Shown here piece by piece: positions 1 to 10,929 of a DNA stretch of 64,000 nucleotides (positions are counted from its first letter, which is position 1; every line of letters begins with the position of its first letter). Under the pieces are notes generated by a model, which was not told the DNA's origin, did no database searches, and saw nothing but the letters and a program-made list of their open reading frames with translations. This stretch comes from Elymus sibiricus (Eukaryota; Streptophyta; Magnoliopsida; Poales; Poaceae), in NCBI GenBank assembly GCA_039707655.1, contig CM077672.1, forward strand, positions 353,878,031 to 353,942,030. Reading direction: 5' to 3'. The position numbers and the translations under genes were made by a program.

Positions 1-42
1 ATACAATTTCTCCTACAATTTGCAGATCATTACATGCAGGCA

Positions 43-3000
43 TTAGGTGAAATGGTATTCTCCGTCGGGAGATATGACCTGCTGAAGCAAAAATCCCGCC
101 ATTTCCTCTTGAAGTGCTCGTATATGGTCCTTTGGTAGGAGCCTATCCCGCATCTCCACCATCTTTAAAGAAGGAGATCAATATGAATATATTAGTTGTG
201 TGTATATATATTAGATCATGATAAAAAAAATTGTAAATAGTGATTACGTACCCAAAGATGTCTTGCATCTCTGCTCCTTTCGGTCAGAAAACGAATGTTC
301 TCGCAAACGTAGTATGCACATAAATTAGTCCACTTTTCCTGCCTCATACACTTTACGAGAATAGAATTCAATCAGATAATAATCAAGCATGATAATGGTA
401 TTGAAACTAGAATTAAAGAGATGCGCGGACGTAGCTAGTACTACTTAATTACCTTGGACCGTCGCCATTTCAGCTGTGGTTTCCATTCATCGACAACCTC
501 TTTGATGAACTTTTTCCAAACCCTGCCCGGCAAAGAAAATGAATAAATGAGTTATTAATTACTTGATATCAGGAAATGAACTAAAGAGGCCGACATAATG
601 CGATAATGATTGAAATTACCTGTCGAGCATCAAAACCAGGCTGATGTATTCTTCAGAGTCTTTACCTAGTGAGTCTAGTACTTCAACAGTTCCCTCGTCA
701 ACTCTAATGATTAGTAGGATCCAGTGGAATCTGCGCACACGTTTGTATAAGCGGGCATGCATAACTCATCAACTACACTTAACATCGAGTAAGCAAAAAT
801 AGAATTTGTAGTACAAGACAGTAACACTCACCTGAAGTTGTAAGGAAAAAGTATTTCTGGTCTGGTATTTAGTTCCTTCAAAAACATTAGCAAGCTATTC
901 TCTGTGTCTTGTTTGTGGTTATTTAACACATTTTCATTAACGGTATTTGGGTCAATGACCCCAATGCCATAGACTCCATCTCTTTTCAATTCAAAAATCT
1001 TCATTCTGCATAATACCACACAAAAGAATATAGTGAGGATAATTACAGGCAATGAACGAGCTGGGCTAGAGACTTCAATTACAGAAAGAAATTACTTACA
1101 GACAATAGCAACTGACGAGAGATTTGTCGAGTGTGTCTTGATTGAATAACTGAAAAATTTCTGGAAATTCAATCCACACATCTTTTCCATGGAAGTAATG
1201 CTCTGGCTTGACTTTCACCATGAGGCTCTCTCACCCGGCCTTTATTTCTCTCAGGTACCAGTCATGCAATCTGCGCATTTGCGTTGATAGAAGCTCCTCC
1301 TCGTCAGGCCTGACCAGAGGGTTCCCGGGGACATATTTCCATGCTAGTTCCTTCGGATCCATCGTGGGGACTTCCTCGATGCCTAGGAGTTGTTCAACAG
1401 TGATACCCATCTCTCTAGCCATCTCTCTATCAGCGTCGGTTACCGCCTTATCGGTACTCACCTTGAGCGGGGGGATCGATTGCACTGCCTGTTCTTCGAG
1501 CTGGGGAACAGTTTTCCTGCTTTTATTACTACCTGTAAGGCTCGACTGCTGATTTTTTTGTTGATAATATGACTTGCAAATAGAGCGTTCATAGTCTGAT
1601 CGCCTTTTCTCCACAACCGGTTTAGCAAGATCCACAAAGTGTTATACGACTTTCTTAGGTATTTTCTCCTTCGGCGGCGGGGGCGGTTTCGGTGCAAAAT
1701 GGGCCTTCACTTGGGCATCCACGACCCCTTTGTTTTCCTCCTCAGTCATCTCGTAAGCTAACTTCTTTTTGGCAGGAGGCTCAGGTTTCTTCTTTGGTGC
1801 TCTCTTCCGCTTTGGAGTCGGCTCATGCGGCGGAGATCGATATCGCGTACTCGCGCTGGGCTCCGTCTCGAGGTGGGGTGGATTCGGCTGACGCGGACGA
1901 GATCGTTATGGCGGACTCGCGCTGCGCTCCGTCTCGAGGTGGGTTGGAGTCGGTTGACGCGGCGGACTTGGAGGAGGAGTCGGTGGCCTTGGCACCGAGT
2001 TTGGAAACACGATGCATTCCTTTCTCCATACAATGAGACCACATATGGCTTCTCCCAGTGTCTGCTCCCCTTAACCTCCAGGAAAGTCAAGCTCTAGTGA
2101 GTCATATCCCGACAGAACTTCATCCATCCCAACACGAGCATAGCCAGGTGGAATCGGATTGCCGTGGATGGTTGCTTCAGGTGCATTCGGTAAAGCAAAG
2201 CCGTCCGCCACCTTCATGGATATGTCCTTCATTTTCATGTGTAGCTCACAAGTTGCCGTCTCTTGGATATCATCCACGGGGTAGCGAGCCAGCAGTGCAT
2301 CATCGGCCGGGACCCCCGTGGAACCCACGCTGCTTTTCGGCATAGATGGGATGGTACTATCCAATGCTGGATCTGGTTGCTCCTGCCGCTGAGACGCCCT
2401 TTGCTGTCTAATTGTGTCGATCTCCTCCTGCTGCCGCATGAAAGCGCGTTCCAACTCCGCGTTCTTTGATTCTACCTTTTGAAGCCGGTCTGCATCCTAC
2501 TTCTTCTGGTCTGCATCCTGCTTCTTCTTTCTCGCACGGCTTCTGTAAGTGTCGTTCCACTCCGCAAACCCCTCAACCCACGGAACAACGCCTTTGCCTC
2601 GTGTTCGTCCCGGGTGTTCAGGATTCTTGAGAGCGCGTGTAAGCTCGTCGTTCTCTCTCTCGGGCTGGAACGCCCCCGTTCGAGACTCTTTTATTGCTTC
2701 AAGTAAAGCGTCCGAGGCTTCTTTAAGACTTGCCTGTTCAATAATCTCCCCTGTCTTTGGGTCCAACTTTCCCCCATGCACATAAAACCAAGTCCTGCAC
2801 CTGTCGGGCCAACCCACTGTTTTTGGAGTGACACCTGCAGCAATCATCTTTTCCTCAGATTCATCCCACTTAGGCAACCCAGTCTTGTAGCCACCTGGCC
2901 CCAGAACATGGTGAAACTTTTTCTTCTCAGCATTTATCTTGTTTTTCCTCGACCGTTCCTTAGCTGCTTCCGATTCCTTGAACTCCACAAATAAGTCCCA

Positions 3001-3755
3001 GTGATCTTTTACCTTCTCTAGTGGTCCATTGAATTCTGGAGTCTTCTTTTCTGCGTTGACGTAGTTGGCCCATAATCTTTTCTTCCAAGTCTGGAATTGT
3101 GTGGCCATCTTCTTAAGAGCACACTTCTTGACTTTCTCCCGTTGGAGATCTGTGAAACCCTCTGATAGGGTGAAATGTGACATGAGCGTATCCCAAAGCA
3201 GATTTTTTGCTCTTTCGTCGACAAAACTAACTCCTCGATCTTCCTTTGGCTTATTCCATTCTTGAACGGTGATCGGGATTTGGTCCCTAACAATAACTCC
3301 GCATTGACGTATAAATTTGTCCGCATTCTTTTTAGGAGCAATCGGTTCGCCATCTTCTTTGATTTCATTGATGTTGTACTTTATGCCATCGGGCAACTTT
3401 TTGGCCGGGCCTCGTACTACCCTTGTAGAAGATTTGCTCAATCCGGAGGGCTAAAAGAAGAAAGATTCATTAATATATATATATATATACAAATCAATTA
3501 ATACATGTAATGATCACCAGAGGCCTTATATATATATATATATATATATACCTCGCCGGACTTTGTTAATTGAAGAACATTTCCTTCGCCTTCATTGTTT
3601 GTGTGCCCTTCCTCTATTGGTTCTTCCTCAATTCCCTCACCGGACTCGTTCAGATACTGTGAGCCGTCATCTGGTTTAATATCTGGGTTTTGGGAGCGTA
3701 TCATGTCGAACATGATATCCTCTTGATCATAGTCGTCTCTGCCGCTATAGTCCAT
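43..3755 (-). pseudogene. CACTA ORF2: TnpA-like (Transposase_24-type) protein with Ulp1/C48-like C-terminal domain
   Basis: Exon 1 (3755-3552) encodes an acidic N-terminus starting MDYSGRDDYDQ. A GT..AG intron of TA repeats (3551-3451) leads to exon 2 from 3450, a lysine-rich region with WKKRLWANYV and GWPDRCRTWFYVHGG motifs typical of this ORF. A proline/charged linker follows (about 2070-1650). The C-terminal part resembles a Ulp1/C48 cysteine protease: a WKYVPGNPLV block near 1330, RFHWILLII (catalytic His) at 727-620, and a later exon (about 350-251) with NLCAYYVCENI, where the Cys is the expected nucleophile but the usual following Gly is Ala. In-frame stops near 2494, 2070 and 1645 break the frame. 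The stop codon is at 43-45. In related CACTAs this ORF encodes the DNA-binding accessory protein; the protease-like role is inference. Confidence 0.8.
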
Positions 3756-3915
3756 AGCTTAACTAATCCAGAAGAAAGATAAAACAATTTAGTATTCAAA
3801 TTAGAATGCATTCAATAAGCAAAAACTAATACATTTCGAATAATCCAGTTAATGCATCATCGAATATTATCGAATATTATCACTAATACATCTCGAATAT
3901 TGTCATATAACATCA

Positions 3916-4359
3916 CTAATACAGCTCGAAAATAATCGAATAATCCAGTTGACTCGCGGTTCCTGAGGCGCGGGCGGTGGACACCCAAAGAGAAGGAACC
4001 ATCACAGGATCATAGCTTGGGTGAGATCCCTGAAGAACCTGCCAGGTATTGGAGAACCTGACGTCCAACGCAACCATGTAGCGACGGACGTGCTCGTCCT
4101 CCTCCCTGACACGGTGACGTACCACCTCCTCAGGGGCCGGCTGCCTCCGCACCGATAGTGGCCCATGCGACCGCCACCAAAGAAGCTCCGGGTCGACGAT
4201 GGGAGCCCGATTCCTCACCAAGCTGCGCGCCCCGGAAGGTAGCACCTCCCAGTGCCAGCCCAGCGGAGCCCAGTCCCGGACATGGCGCCTCTCAAGCAGG
4301 TTGTCGCCGCCGAGTCGACGACGAGGATGTGGGCCGGGCATCGTCGACATCGAGAACAA
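3916..4359 (-). CDS. CACTA-associated upstream ORF, function unknown
   Basis: A 147-residue open frame begins at 4359, about 600 bp upstream of ORF2 exon 1. It contains RDWAPLGWHWEVLPSGARSL, VDPELLWWRSHGPLSVRR and a long arginine/glutamate stretch ending in DVRFSNTWQVLQGSHPSYDP. I recognise this block as one that recurs upstream of ORF2 in Triticeae CACTAs, but I know no assigned function. It could be a separate small gene or an alternative first exon of ORF2. A run of AT-rich repeats (cgaataatcc, aatattatcg) separates it from ORF2. Confidence 0.5.
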   Translation of the reverse strand: MFSMSTMPGPHPRRRLGGDNLLERRHVRDWAPLGWHWEVLPSGARSLVRNRAPIVDPELLWWRSHGPLSVRRQPAPEEVVRHRVREEDEHVRRYMVALDVRFSNTWQVLQGSHPSYDPVMVPSLWVSTARASGTASQLDYSIIFELY

Positions 4360-5089
4360 ATTCTTATGAAAACAAATTCCTATGCAATAATTATCATTTT
4401 ATTATGCTACTCATATTTAATAAACTTTTACAACTATAGTAGATGGGCAAATTTGAACAACATTTTATAGCATTGATCCAACCATTCTTTTTATAGAGAA
4501 CCCACACTTGAACAACATTTCTATTCATCCATTTAACATCCATCTATCTAACATTTCTATTCATCCATCATTCTAACATACATCAATATAACATCTATCC
4601 ATCTACATATCCATCTAACATTCATCTACACACAAAAATACATAATAAATCCATCTAATTAACATTCATCTACACACAAAAAAATATGAACAAATTAAAA
4701 AATGAACAAAAAAGATGAACAAAAGGAGGTGGAGAGGCTCACCAAGTGGGATCGTCGGGGCGGAGGGAGGCGGGGAGGACGCCGAAGACGGAGGGAGGCG
4801 CGCCGGTGGACGGAGGGAGGCGGGGAGGACGCCGGAGACGGAGGGAGGTGCGTGGAGGAGCGGCGCCGGCGCGGGCTCGGGCCGCGGCGTCGCGTGGAGG
4901 AGCGGCGACGTCGGGCAGAGGACGGCGGCGCCGGCGGGCTCGGGCGGCGCGTGGAGGCCGGCGGCGGGAGCTGACGTCGAGGGCGCGGTCGGGCAGCCTG
5001 ACGGCGTCGCGTGGAGGACGGCGGCGGGAGCGGACGCGTCGAGGAGCAGCTGGTCGATCGGACGAGGGAGAGGAAGATTTGGGGGAGAA
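4360..5089. other. CACTA internal spacer: AT-rich leader and GC-rich purine repeat
   Basis: From 4360 to 4700 the DNA is AT-rich with repeated catctaacattc-type words and no coding signal. From 4735 to 5060 it becomes very GC-rich. It holds a direct repeat of about 50 bp (starts near 4761 and 4811, each beginning cggagggaggcggggagg) and shorter cgtggagga words. Long open frames here on both strands are by-products of composition. The position, just upstream of the minus-strand ORFs and next to subterminal-type repeats, suits a promoter or 5' leader for the ORF2 side. That role is inference. Confidence 0.5.
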
Positions 5090-5312
5090 GGGGGCAGTTT
5101 AAATACCCAGAGGCCTTTAGTCCCAGTGCGTGGCACCAACCGGGACTAAAGGGTCTTTAGTCCCGGTTGGTGCCACGCACCGGGACTAAAGGCTTACCCT
5201 TTAGTCCCGGTTGCCACCACCAACTGGGCCTAAAGGTCTGTTTTCGGCGGTCCAAATTACGGGCGGGAGAAGGACCTTTAGTCCCGGTTGGTGGTGGCAA
5301 CCGGGACTAAAT
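5090..5312. repeat. Internal cluster of CACTA subterminal-type inverted repeats
   Basis: The motif cctttagtcccggttggt and its reverse complement occur about six times between 5112 and 5310, often as close head-to-head pairs, for example around 5138-5190. The same motif fills the right subterminal region at 16820-17085. In CACTA elements such repeats bind the TnpA-type protein. No TIR is visible beside this cluster, so it is read as an internal promoter-proximal repeat block rather than the end of a second element. Confidence 0.75.
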
Positions 5313-5531
5313 GTGTCTTTCATGTTTTCTGTTTTTGTTTTTTGCTTTTTTTTTTACTTTTGTTTCTACTAATTAACAGGCAATATTTAGAGTTTTTGAG
5401 TGAATCTTTTTGCTTTAGGTCACAAAAATTATAAACTTTTCGCTAGTGCCAGTAGTTTTCAAATTTGAATAGTTTAAATTTGAATTCTTTGAAATTTGTG
5501 TGAATCACTAGTTTGTGAATAACTTTAGTTT

Positions 5532-6474
5532 AAACTTATTTCAACTCCAGACTTTTTGTGCATTCAATATGCACCATTCAAAGCCACATCCTCAAATTTC
5601 AACCCTTTCTAACTTCATTTGCTAATTTTCATGCATTTAATGATTTTTTTGAGCTAAATGACCCTGAAATTGAAAAGCACTACAAATGAACTCTGAAAAG
5701 GTTGAAACTTGGCATGGTATCATCATTTCACCCACATAGCATGTGCTAAAAAGTTGAGAGGGTTACGGCAAAAACTGGATGCACTTCGTGTACAAACTGG
5801 ACCATCTCCTTCGAAGTATCAAGGTTTCGAACGAAAACTCATCTGTTACAAAGGCATTTCATTTTTTTAAACTTATTTCAACTCCAGACTTTTTGTGCAT
5901 TCAATATGCACCATTCAAAGCCACATCCTCAAATTTCAACCATTTCTAACTTCATTTGCTATTTTTCATGCATTTAATGATTTTTTTGAGCTAAATGACC
6001 CTGAAATTGAAAAGCACTACAAATGAACTCTGAAAAGGTTGAAACTTGGCATGGTATCATCATTTCACCCACATAGCATGTGCTACAAAGTTGAGAGGGT
6101 TACGGCAAAAACTGGATGCACTTCGTGTACAAACTGGACCATCTCCTTCGAAGTATCAAGGTTTCGGACGAAAACTCATCTGTTACAAAGGCATTTCATT
6201 TTTTTAAACTTATTTCAACTCCAGACATTTTGTGCATTCAATATGCACCATTCAAAGCCACATCCTCAAATTTCAACCCTTTCTAACTTCATTTGCTATT
6301 TTTCATGCATTTAATGATTTTTTTGAGCTAAATGACCCTGAAATTGAAAAGCACTACAAATGAACTCTGAAAAGGTTGAAACTTGGCATGGTATCATCAT
6401 TTCACCCACATAGCATGTGCTACAAAGTTGAGAGGGTTACGGCAAAAACTGGATGCACTTCGTGTACAAACTGG
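5532..6474. repeat. Tandem repeat, 337-bp unit, about 2.8 copies
   Basis: The words aaacttatttcaactccaga recur at 5532, 5869 and 6206, exactly 337 bp apart. The third unit stops after cttcgtgtacaaactgg at about 6474, where the transposase 3' region begins. Copies differ by only a few bases. The block lies between the transposase 3' end and the ORF2 side, and I recognise it as a common Caspar-type internal repeat. No coding potential is convincing. Confidence 0.92.
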
Positions 6475-6522
6475 CCTATCTTGGCTACTCACTAGAGAAG
6501 AAAGTGATGACGGTGAAGCCGA

Positions 6523-8236
6523 TCACATCCCAGAGTGGGATCTTGGGGTATAAAACTTTTTCTTCGCGTGTGTCCCTTTGCGCCGTAACCATGGACGATC
6601 TTCATCATTTAACAGGATGCTTGGGTCAGTCTTCACTGTGAAGGGAGGAATTTCATGAAACTTTTCATAATCTTCTGACATGTCTGTTTTGTCCTCCACT
6701 CCCACGATGTTTCTTTTCCCTGAAAGAACTATGTGGCACTTTGGCTCACCATATGATGTATTCGCTTCCTTATCTTTCCTTTTTCTCGGTTTGGCAGACA
6801 TGTCCTTCACATAGAAAACCTGCGCCACATCATTGGCTAGGACGAATGGTTCGTCTGTGTACCCAAGATTGTTGAGATCCACTGTTGTCATTCCGGACTG
6901 TGGGTCTACCTTTACGCCGCCTCCTGTCAGATTGACCCATTTGCACCGAAACAAAGGGACCTTAAACTCACGTCCATAGTCAAGTTCCCATATCTCCTCT
7001 ATGTAACCATAATATGTGTCCTTTTCCCTATTGGTGTTTGTTGCATCAAAGCGGACACCACTGTTTTGGTTGGTGCTCTTTTTATCTTGGGCGATCGTGT
7101 AAAATGTATTCCCATTAATCTCGTACCCTTTGAAAGTCAATATAGTCGAAGATGGTGACTTGGCCAACAAGTAAAACTCATCTCCAACACTGTCGTCATT
7201 CATGAGATGTGTTTGCAACCAACCACCGAAAGTCGCCATGTGTGTACGTTTAATCCAGGGGTCAGACTGCTCCGGGTTCTTGGAGCGTACAATATCCATG
7301 TGTTCCTCGATATACGAAGCCACCAAGGTGGAATTTTATAGAACTGTGTAGTGTGCTTGGGCCCAAGAATGCCCGTCCCTACATATTACTGAATCCTTTC
7401 CTAGCGTGCCTTTTCCACTCAGTCTCCCCTCATGCCGCGATTCAGGAACACCAATCGGCTTAAGGTCAGGAATAAAGTCAACACAAAACTCAATAACCTC
7501 CTCTGTTTCATGGCCCTTGGAGATGCTTCCTTCTGGCCTAGCATGGTTATGAACATATTTCTTTAAGACTCCCATGAACCTCTCAAAGGGGAACATATTG
7601 TGTAGAAATACAGGACCCAGAATGGCAATCTCTTTGACTAGGTGAACTAGGACGTGCGTCATGATATTGAAGAAGGATGGTGGGAACACCAACTCGAAAC
7701 TGACAAGACATGGCACCAAATCATTCTGTAACCTTGGTAGGATTTCTGGATCGATTACCTTCTGGGAAATTGCATTGAGGAATGCACATAGCTTCACAAT
7801 GGCTAATCGAACATTTTCCGGTAGAAGCCCCCTCAATGCAACCGGAAGTAATTGCGTCATAATCACGTGGCAGTCATGAGACTTTAGGTTTTGGAATTTT
7901 TTCTCTGCCATATTTATTATTCCCTTTATATTCGACGAGAAGCCAGACGGGACCTTCATACTGAGCAGGCATTCAAAGAAGATTTCCTTCTCTTATTTGG
8001 TAAGAGCGTAGCTGGCAGGACCTTGATACTGCTTTGGATGCATGCCGTCTTTTTCGTGCATACGTTGCTGGTCCTCCCATGCCTCCGGTGTATCTTTTGT
8101 CTTCCCATACACGCCCAAGAAGCCTAGCAGGTCCACGCAAAGATTCTTCGTCACGTGCATCACGTCGATTGCAGAGCGGACCTCTAGGACTTTCCAATAG
8201 GGTAGGTCCCAAAATATAGATTTCTTCTTCCACATG
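6523..8236 (-). pseudogene. CACTA TNP2-like transposase, 3' part (DUF4218 and DUF4216-like regions)
   Basis: This is the downstream part of the transposase after the Gypsy C insertion. It begins at 8236 with WKKKSIFWDLPYWK and the DVMHVTKNLCVDLLGFLGVYG block, then a DUF4218-like region (PSGFSSNIKGI, KSHDCHVIMTQLLPVALRG, HVLVHLVKEI) and a DUF4216-like C-terminus ending at 6523. Two nonsense codons interrupt the frame: TAA at 7993-7995 before EKEIFFECLLSMK and TAA at 7336-7338 before NSTLVASYIEEH. Each looks like a point change, since the family sequence runs straight through. The frame joins that of the 13949-15592 part if Gypsy C and one acatg copy are removed. Confidence 0.92.
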
Positions 8237-8900
8237 TGTCGTGGTTTTGTCACGGCAGATGCCCGAAGGCTTAGGTTCGAGGCCAACGCCATGGAAGTGG
8301 ACTCAAAGGGGTTAAACGGGACAAGGGACACGAGTTTACCCAGGTTCGGCCCCTCACGGTGGAGGTAAAAGCCTACGTCCTGCTTATGCTGTATTAACTG
8401 GTGTATCGATTACAAGGTGCGGCTTGCTTGCCCTAGTTCTCGATTGCTTGGTCTCTCTCGCCGTAAGGCTTGTCTGTCTGTCTTAACCTCTCTAACTTGC
8501 CGCTAGGTCTCGCCTTTTTATACACATAGGCTGAGGTCCGACGGCTTACAAGAGTCCGGGTCAGATTATACAACGTAACCGATCCTGGTTCCAACTTCCT
8601 AGTCTTACAGAACAAGTCATCTTATGGCGGCTTATACCTTCTGGCCCATGAGTCGCCTCCTGCCTCTTGGGCCTTGGCCCTAGCCCATCTGGTAAGCCGC
8701 CATATGGCCTGGTCTTCATGTCTTGTCTTCCTCTTGGCCCACTTGGTAACCCGCCATGTGGTTTGGTCTCCGTCTTCTGGCCCACCTTATGGGTCTTGAC
8801 TATGAACCGCCAAGCTGGTTTCCGGGTCTTTCAGTGAATCGCCAAGTCCTGGCCGGGTTATACTCCGGCCGGGTTATATCGCGGGGTTATATCCCTGACA
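8237..8900 (-). repeat. 3' LTR of Gypsy C
   Basis: This 664-bp copy is bounded by acatg on the left and by a purine-rich (minus strand) TGGGGGCTAA tract on the right. It differs from the other LTR at about eight positions by eye. A TATA-like tatacacatag stretch lies near 8518-8530. Confidence 0.95.
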
Positions 8901-9720
8901 TTAGCCCCCAGATTAGCTTGAATTTATTCATGCTAAGCTCCTGAAATAAGAATATGTTAAGTGACCGGCTCGCCCCATCAGCCGTCTTTAATGAAGTAAT
9001 TCCTTTCAAAATCCGGGCTTCATGTGTACGAGCCGTCTTCTCAATCGTCTTGCTTGTCAGTGTCCTTTGAAGTAAAAATTCTGGGAATACAACACCCATA
9101 TGCCATTGAGTCGGCCTCCAATACTCTCGGCGGGTCATCACCGCCGGGTCATATAATGTTGGTGACGTCGGGTCAAATAACCAGACTCCAGCTGACTTTG
9201 ATACTCCTTTCAATTTTTTGATATATCCATATTACCTGTAGCCCCCAAGCTCCAAGTTTATCCTTGATGACTTGGCGCTTTGCAATCATATCTTTGACTG
9301 TGCAGCCCCCAAGTACCAGGTTGTCTTGCCTGCAGTAGCCTGGGACTTGTAACTGTCTTATACCTTAGAAAGCTTCAGCTGGTGTAGCCCCCAAGAGCCG
9401 GTTCTTCAGTATATGATGGGCCGGGTCTTCAATGGGAACTTTATAGTCTGCTTGAACAGCTGAATACTGTAGCCCCCAAGTGCCGTGTCGCATGCCTGCG
9501 GCGACTTGGGACTTCAGAGAATTTGATCTGAGCGGTGTAGCCCCCAAGTGTCGGGTCAGTAATATGTACTGGGCCGGGACTTAGAAGGATCGCAGAAAAC
9601 CGGCTCATCTCCTTGAGATAACAGGGTCTTGTTGACTCTTGTTGACAATGTACTGACTTGAAAACCGGCTTGCATTAGCCCCCAAGAGCCGGGTCGCCTG
9701 CCTGCGGCGACTCGGGGCTG
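8901..9720 (-). repeat. Gypsy C 3' region with repeated polypurine-tract-like motifs
   Basis: The motif agcccccaag (minus strand CTTGGGGGCT) occurs repeatedly at roughly 8903, 9240, 9304, 9387, 9472, 9539 and 9677, often as tgtagcccccaag. It resembles the polypurine tract that abuts the LTR at 8901. No reading frame is credible. The interval up to 10930 continues as non-coding DNA full of cggcttg and aaccggg words, so this part replaces pol. Confidence 0.75.
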
Positions 9721-10230
9721 TATAAGAATATTGTGATTCCTTGACCGTGGTTGTAACCCGGTATTAATAATGAAATCCCTGCTCGTGGTTGCGATGCAAC
9801 CCGGCAAATATGTGCTTGAGAAATCCATGAGTGCTGTAGTATACTACAGGGCACTGTTTGAAGAAATCCAAGAGTCGGTCAATTAGATGACCCGGCATTA
9901 TAATTAATAGGGCGACTCAAGAATATCCAGCCAGGTCGGCTATTTAGAGTCTTCATTATGCTTGCAGAGGTTACGATGTAACCCGGTTCGGTGACCGGCT
10001 TGTCTTAAGAGACGAGACCTGCAAAAATAAACAATACAGAGCATGCTCTGCATTGCTGTGAGGGCGGCTTGAAGAAGCATAACTCGGAACTGTTAAGTCT
10101 TTCATCTTTGCGAGGGTAGCTGAAGAGCCTGATCGAGAGGGTTGAAGCCCCCAAACGACCTTTTATAGTCTGACTTCGGGTCTTACTTCAATGAAACTAG
10201 CATGATAGCCACTGGTTTGTCCATGCTTCG

Positions 10231-10643
10231 GTAAGCCGGCTCTCACATGACCCATCATGTTTTAACCTGGATAAGTTCATGACTTATCAAGAGTACAGGG
10301 GATCGGAGTAGCATCTTGGCGAACAGGCAGGTTTAACCAAGTTTCAACGAAGGCGGCTTAATAGCCCATGGAGTATCCTCGCTTTCTGTAAGCCGGCTCT
10401 CACATGACCCATCATATTTTAACCTTGATAAGTTCATGACTTATCAAGAGTACAGGGGATCGGAGTAGCATCTTGGCGAACAGGCAGGTTTAACCAAGTT
10501 TCAACGAAGGCGGCTTAATAGCCCATGGAGTATCCTCGCTTTCTGTAAGCCGGCTCTCACATGACCCATCATGTTTTAACCTGGATAAGTTCATGACTTA
10601 TCAAGAGTACAGGGGGTCGGAGTAACATCTTGGCAAACAGGCA
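10231..10643. repeat. Tandem repeat, 157-bp unit, about 2.6 copies, inside Gypsy C
   Basis: The word gtaagccggctctcacatga recurs at 10231, 10388 and 10545, giving a 157-bp period. The copies are nearly identical up to about 10643, after which the third copy diverges. The array lies in the non-coding part of Gypsy C that takes the place of pol. Confidence 0.9.
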
Positions 10644-10929
10644 GGATTACTCCGGTCTAGTTATGGCTTAAAAGCCGGTCAAGAGGGTTGAAAGCTAAAC
10701 CCGGTGGGTTGGAAGCCCCCAAATGACTTTATGATTATCCAATGAACCAGGGTACCCATATTTGAATGGTACATCATGGCGGCTCGTCCTCTCGGGCGAC
10801 TTTACAATATTCTTGAAAACTCGAACTTGCGAGAGATGAATTCCTTTGAACCGGATGCTGAGCCGGCTATCAAGGACTCAAAGCTTTGTGAGAGACGGTC
10901 TTCTCTTGAGCCGAGTTTTAAGCATGGTA

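Noticed and set aside
3474..3555. TA microsatellites as independent features
   Set aside because: They form the short intron of CACTA ORF2 and are explained by it.
4666..5149. Overlapping long open frames on both strands
   Set aside because: They arise from GC-rich purine repeats; no domain, proline/arginine composition only, and the frames overlap each other.
5090..5340. Right end of a second, separate CACTA element
   Set aside because: The subterminal repeats are present but no CACTA terminus or 3-bp duplication follows, and the ORFs on both sides belong together in related elements.
10231..10643. CRISPR-like array
   Set aside because: The repeats are long direct tandem copies without unique spacers, in a plant retrotransposon.
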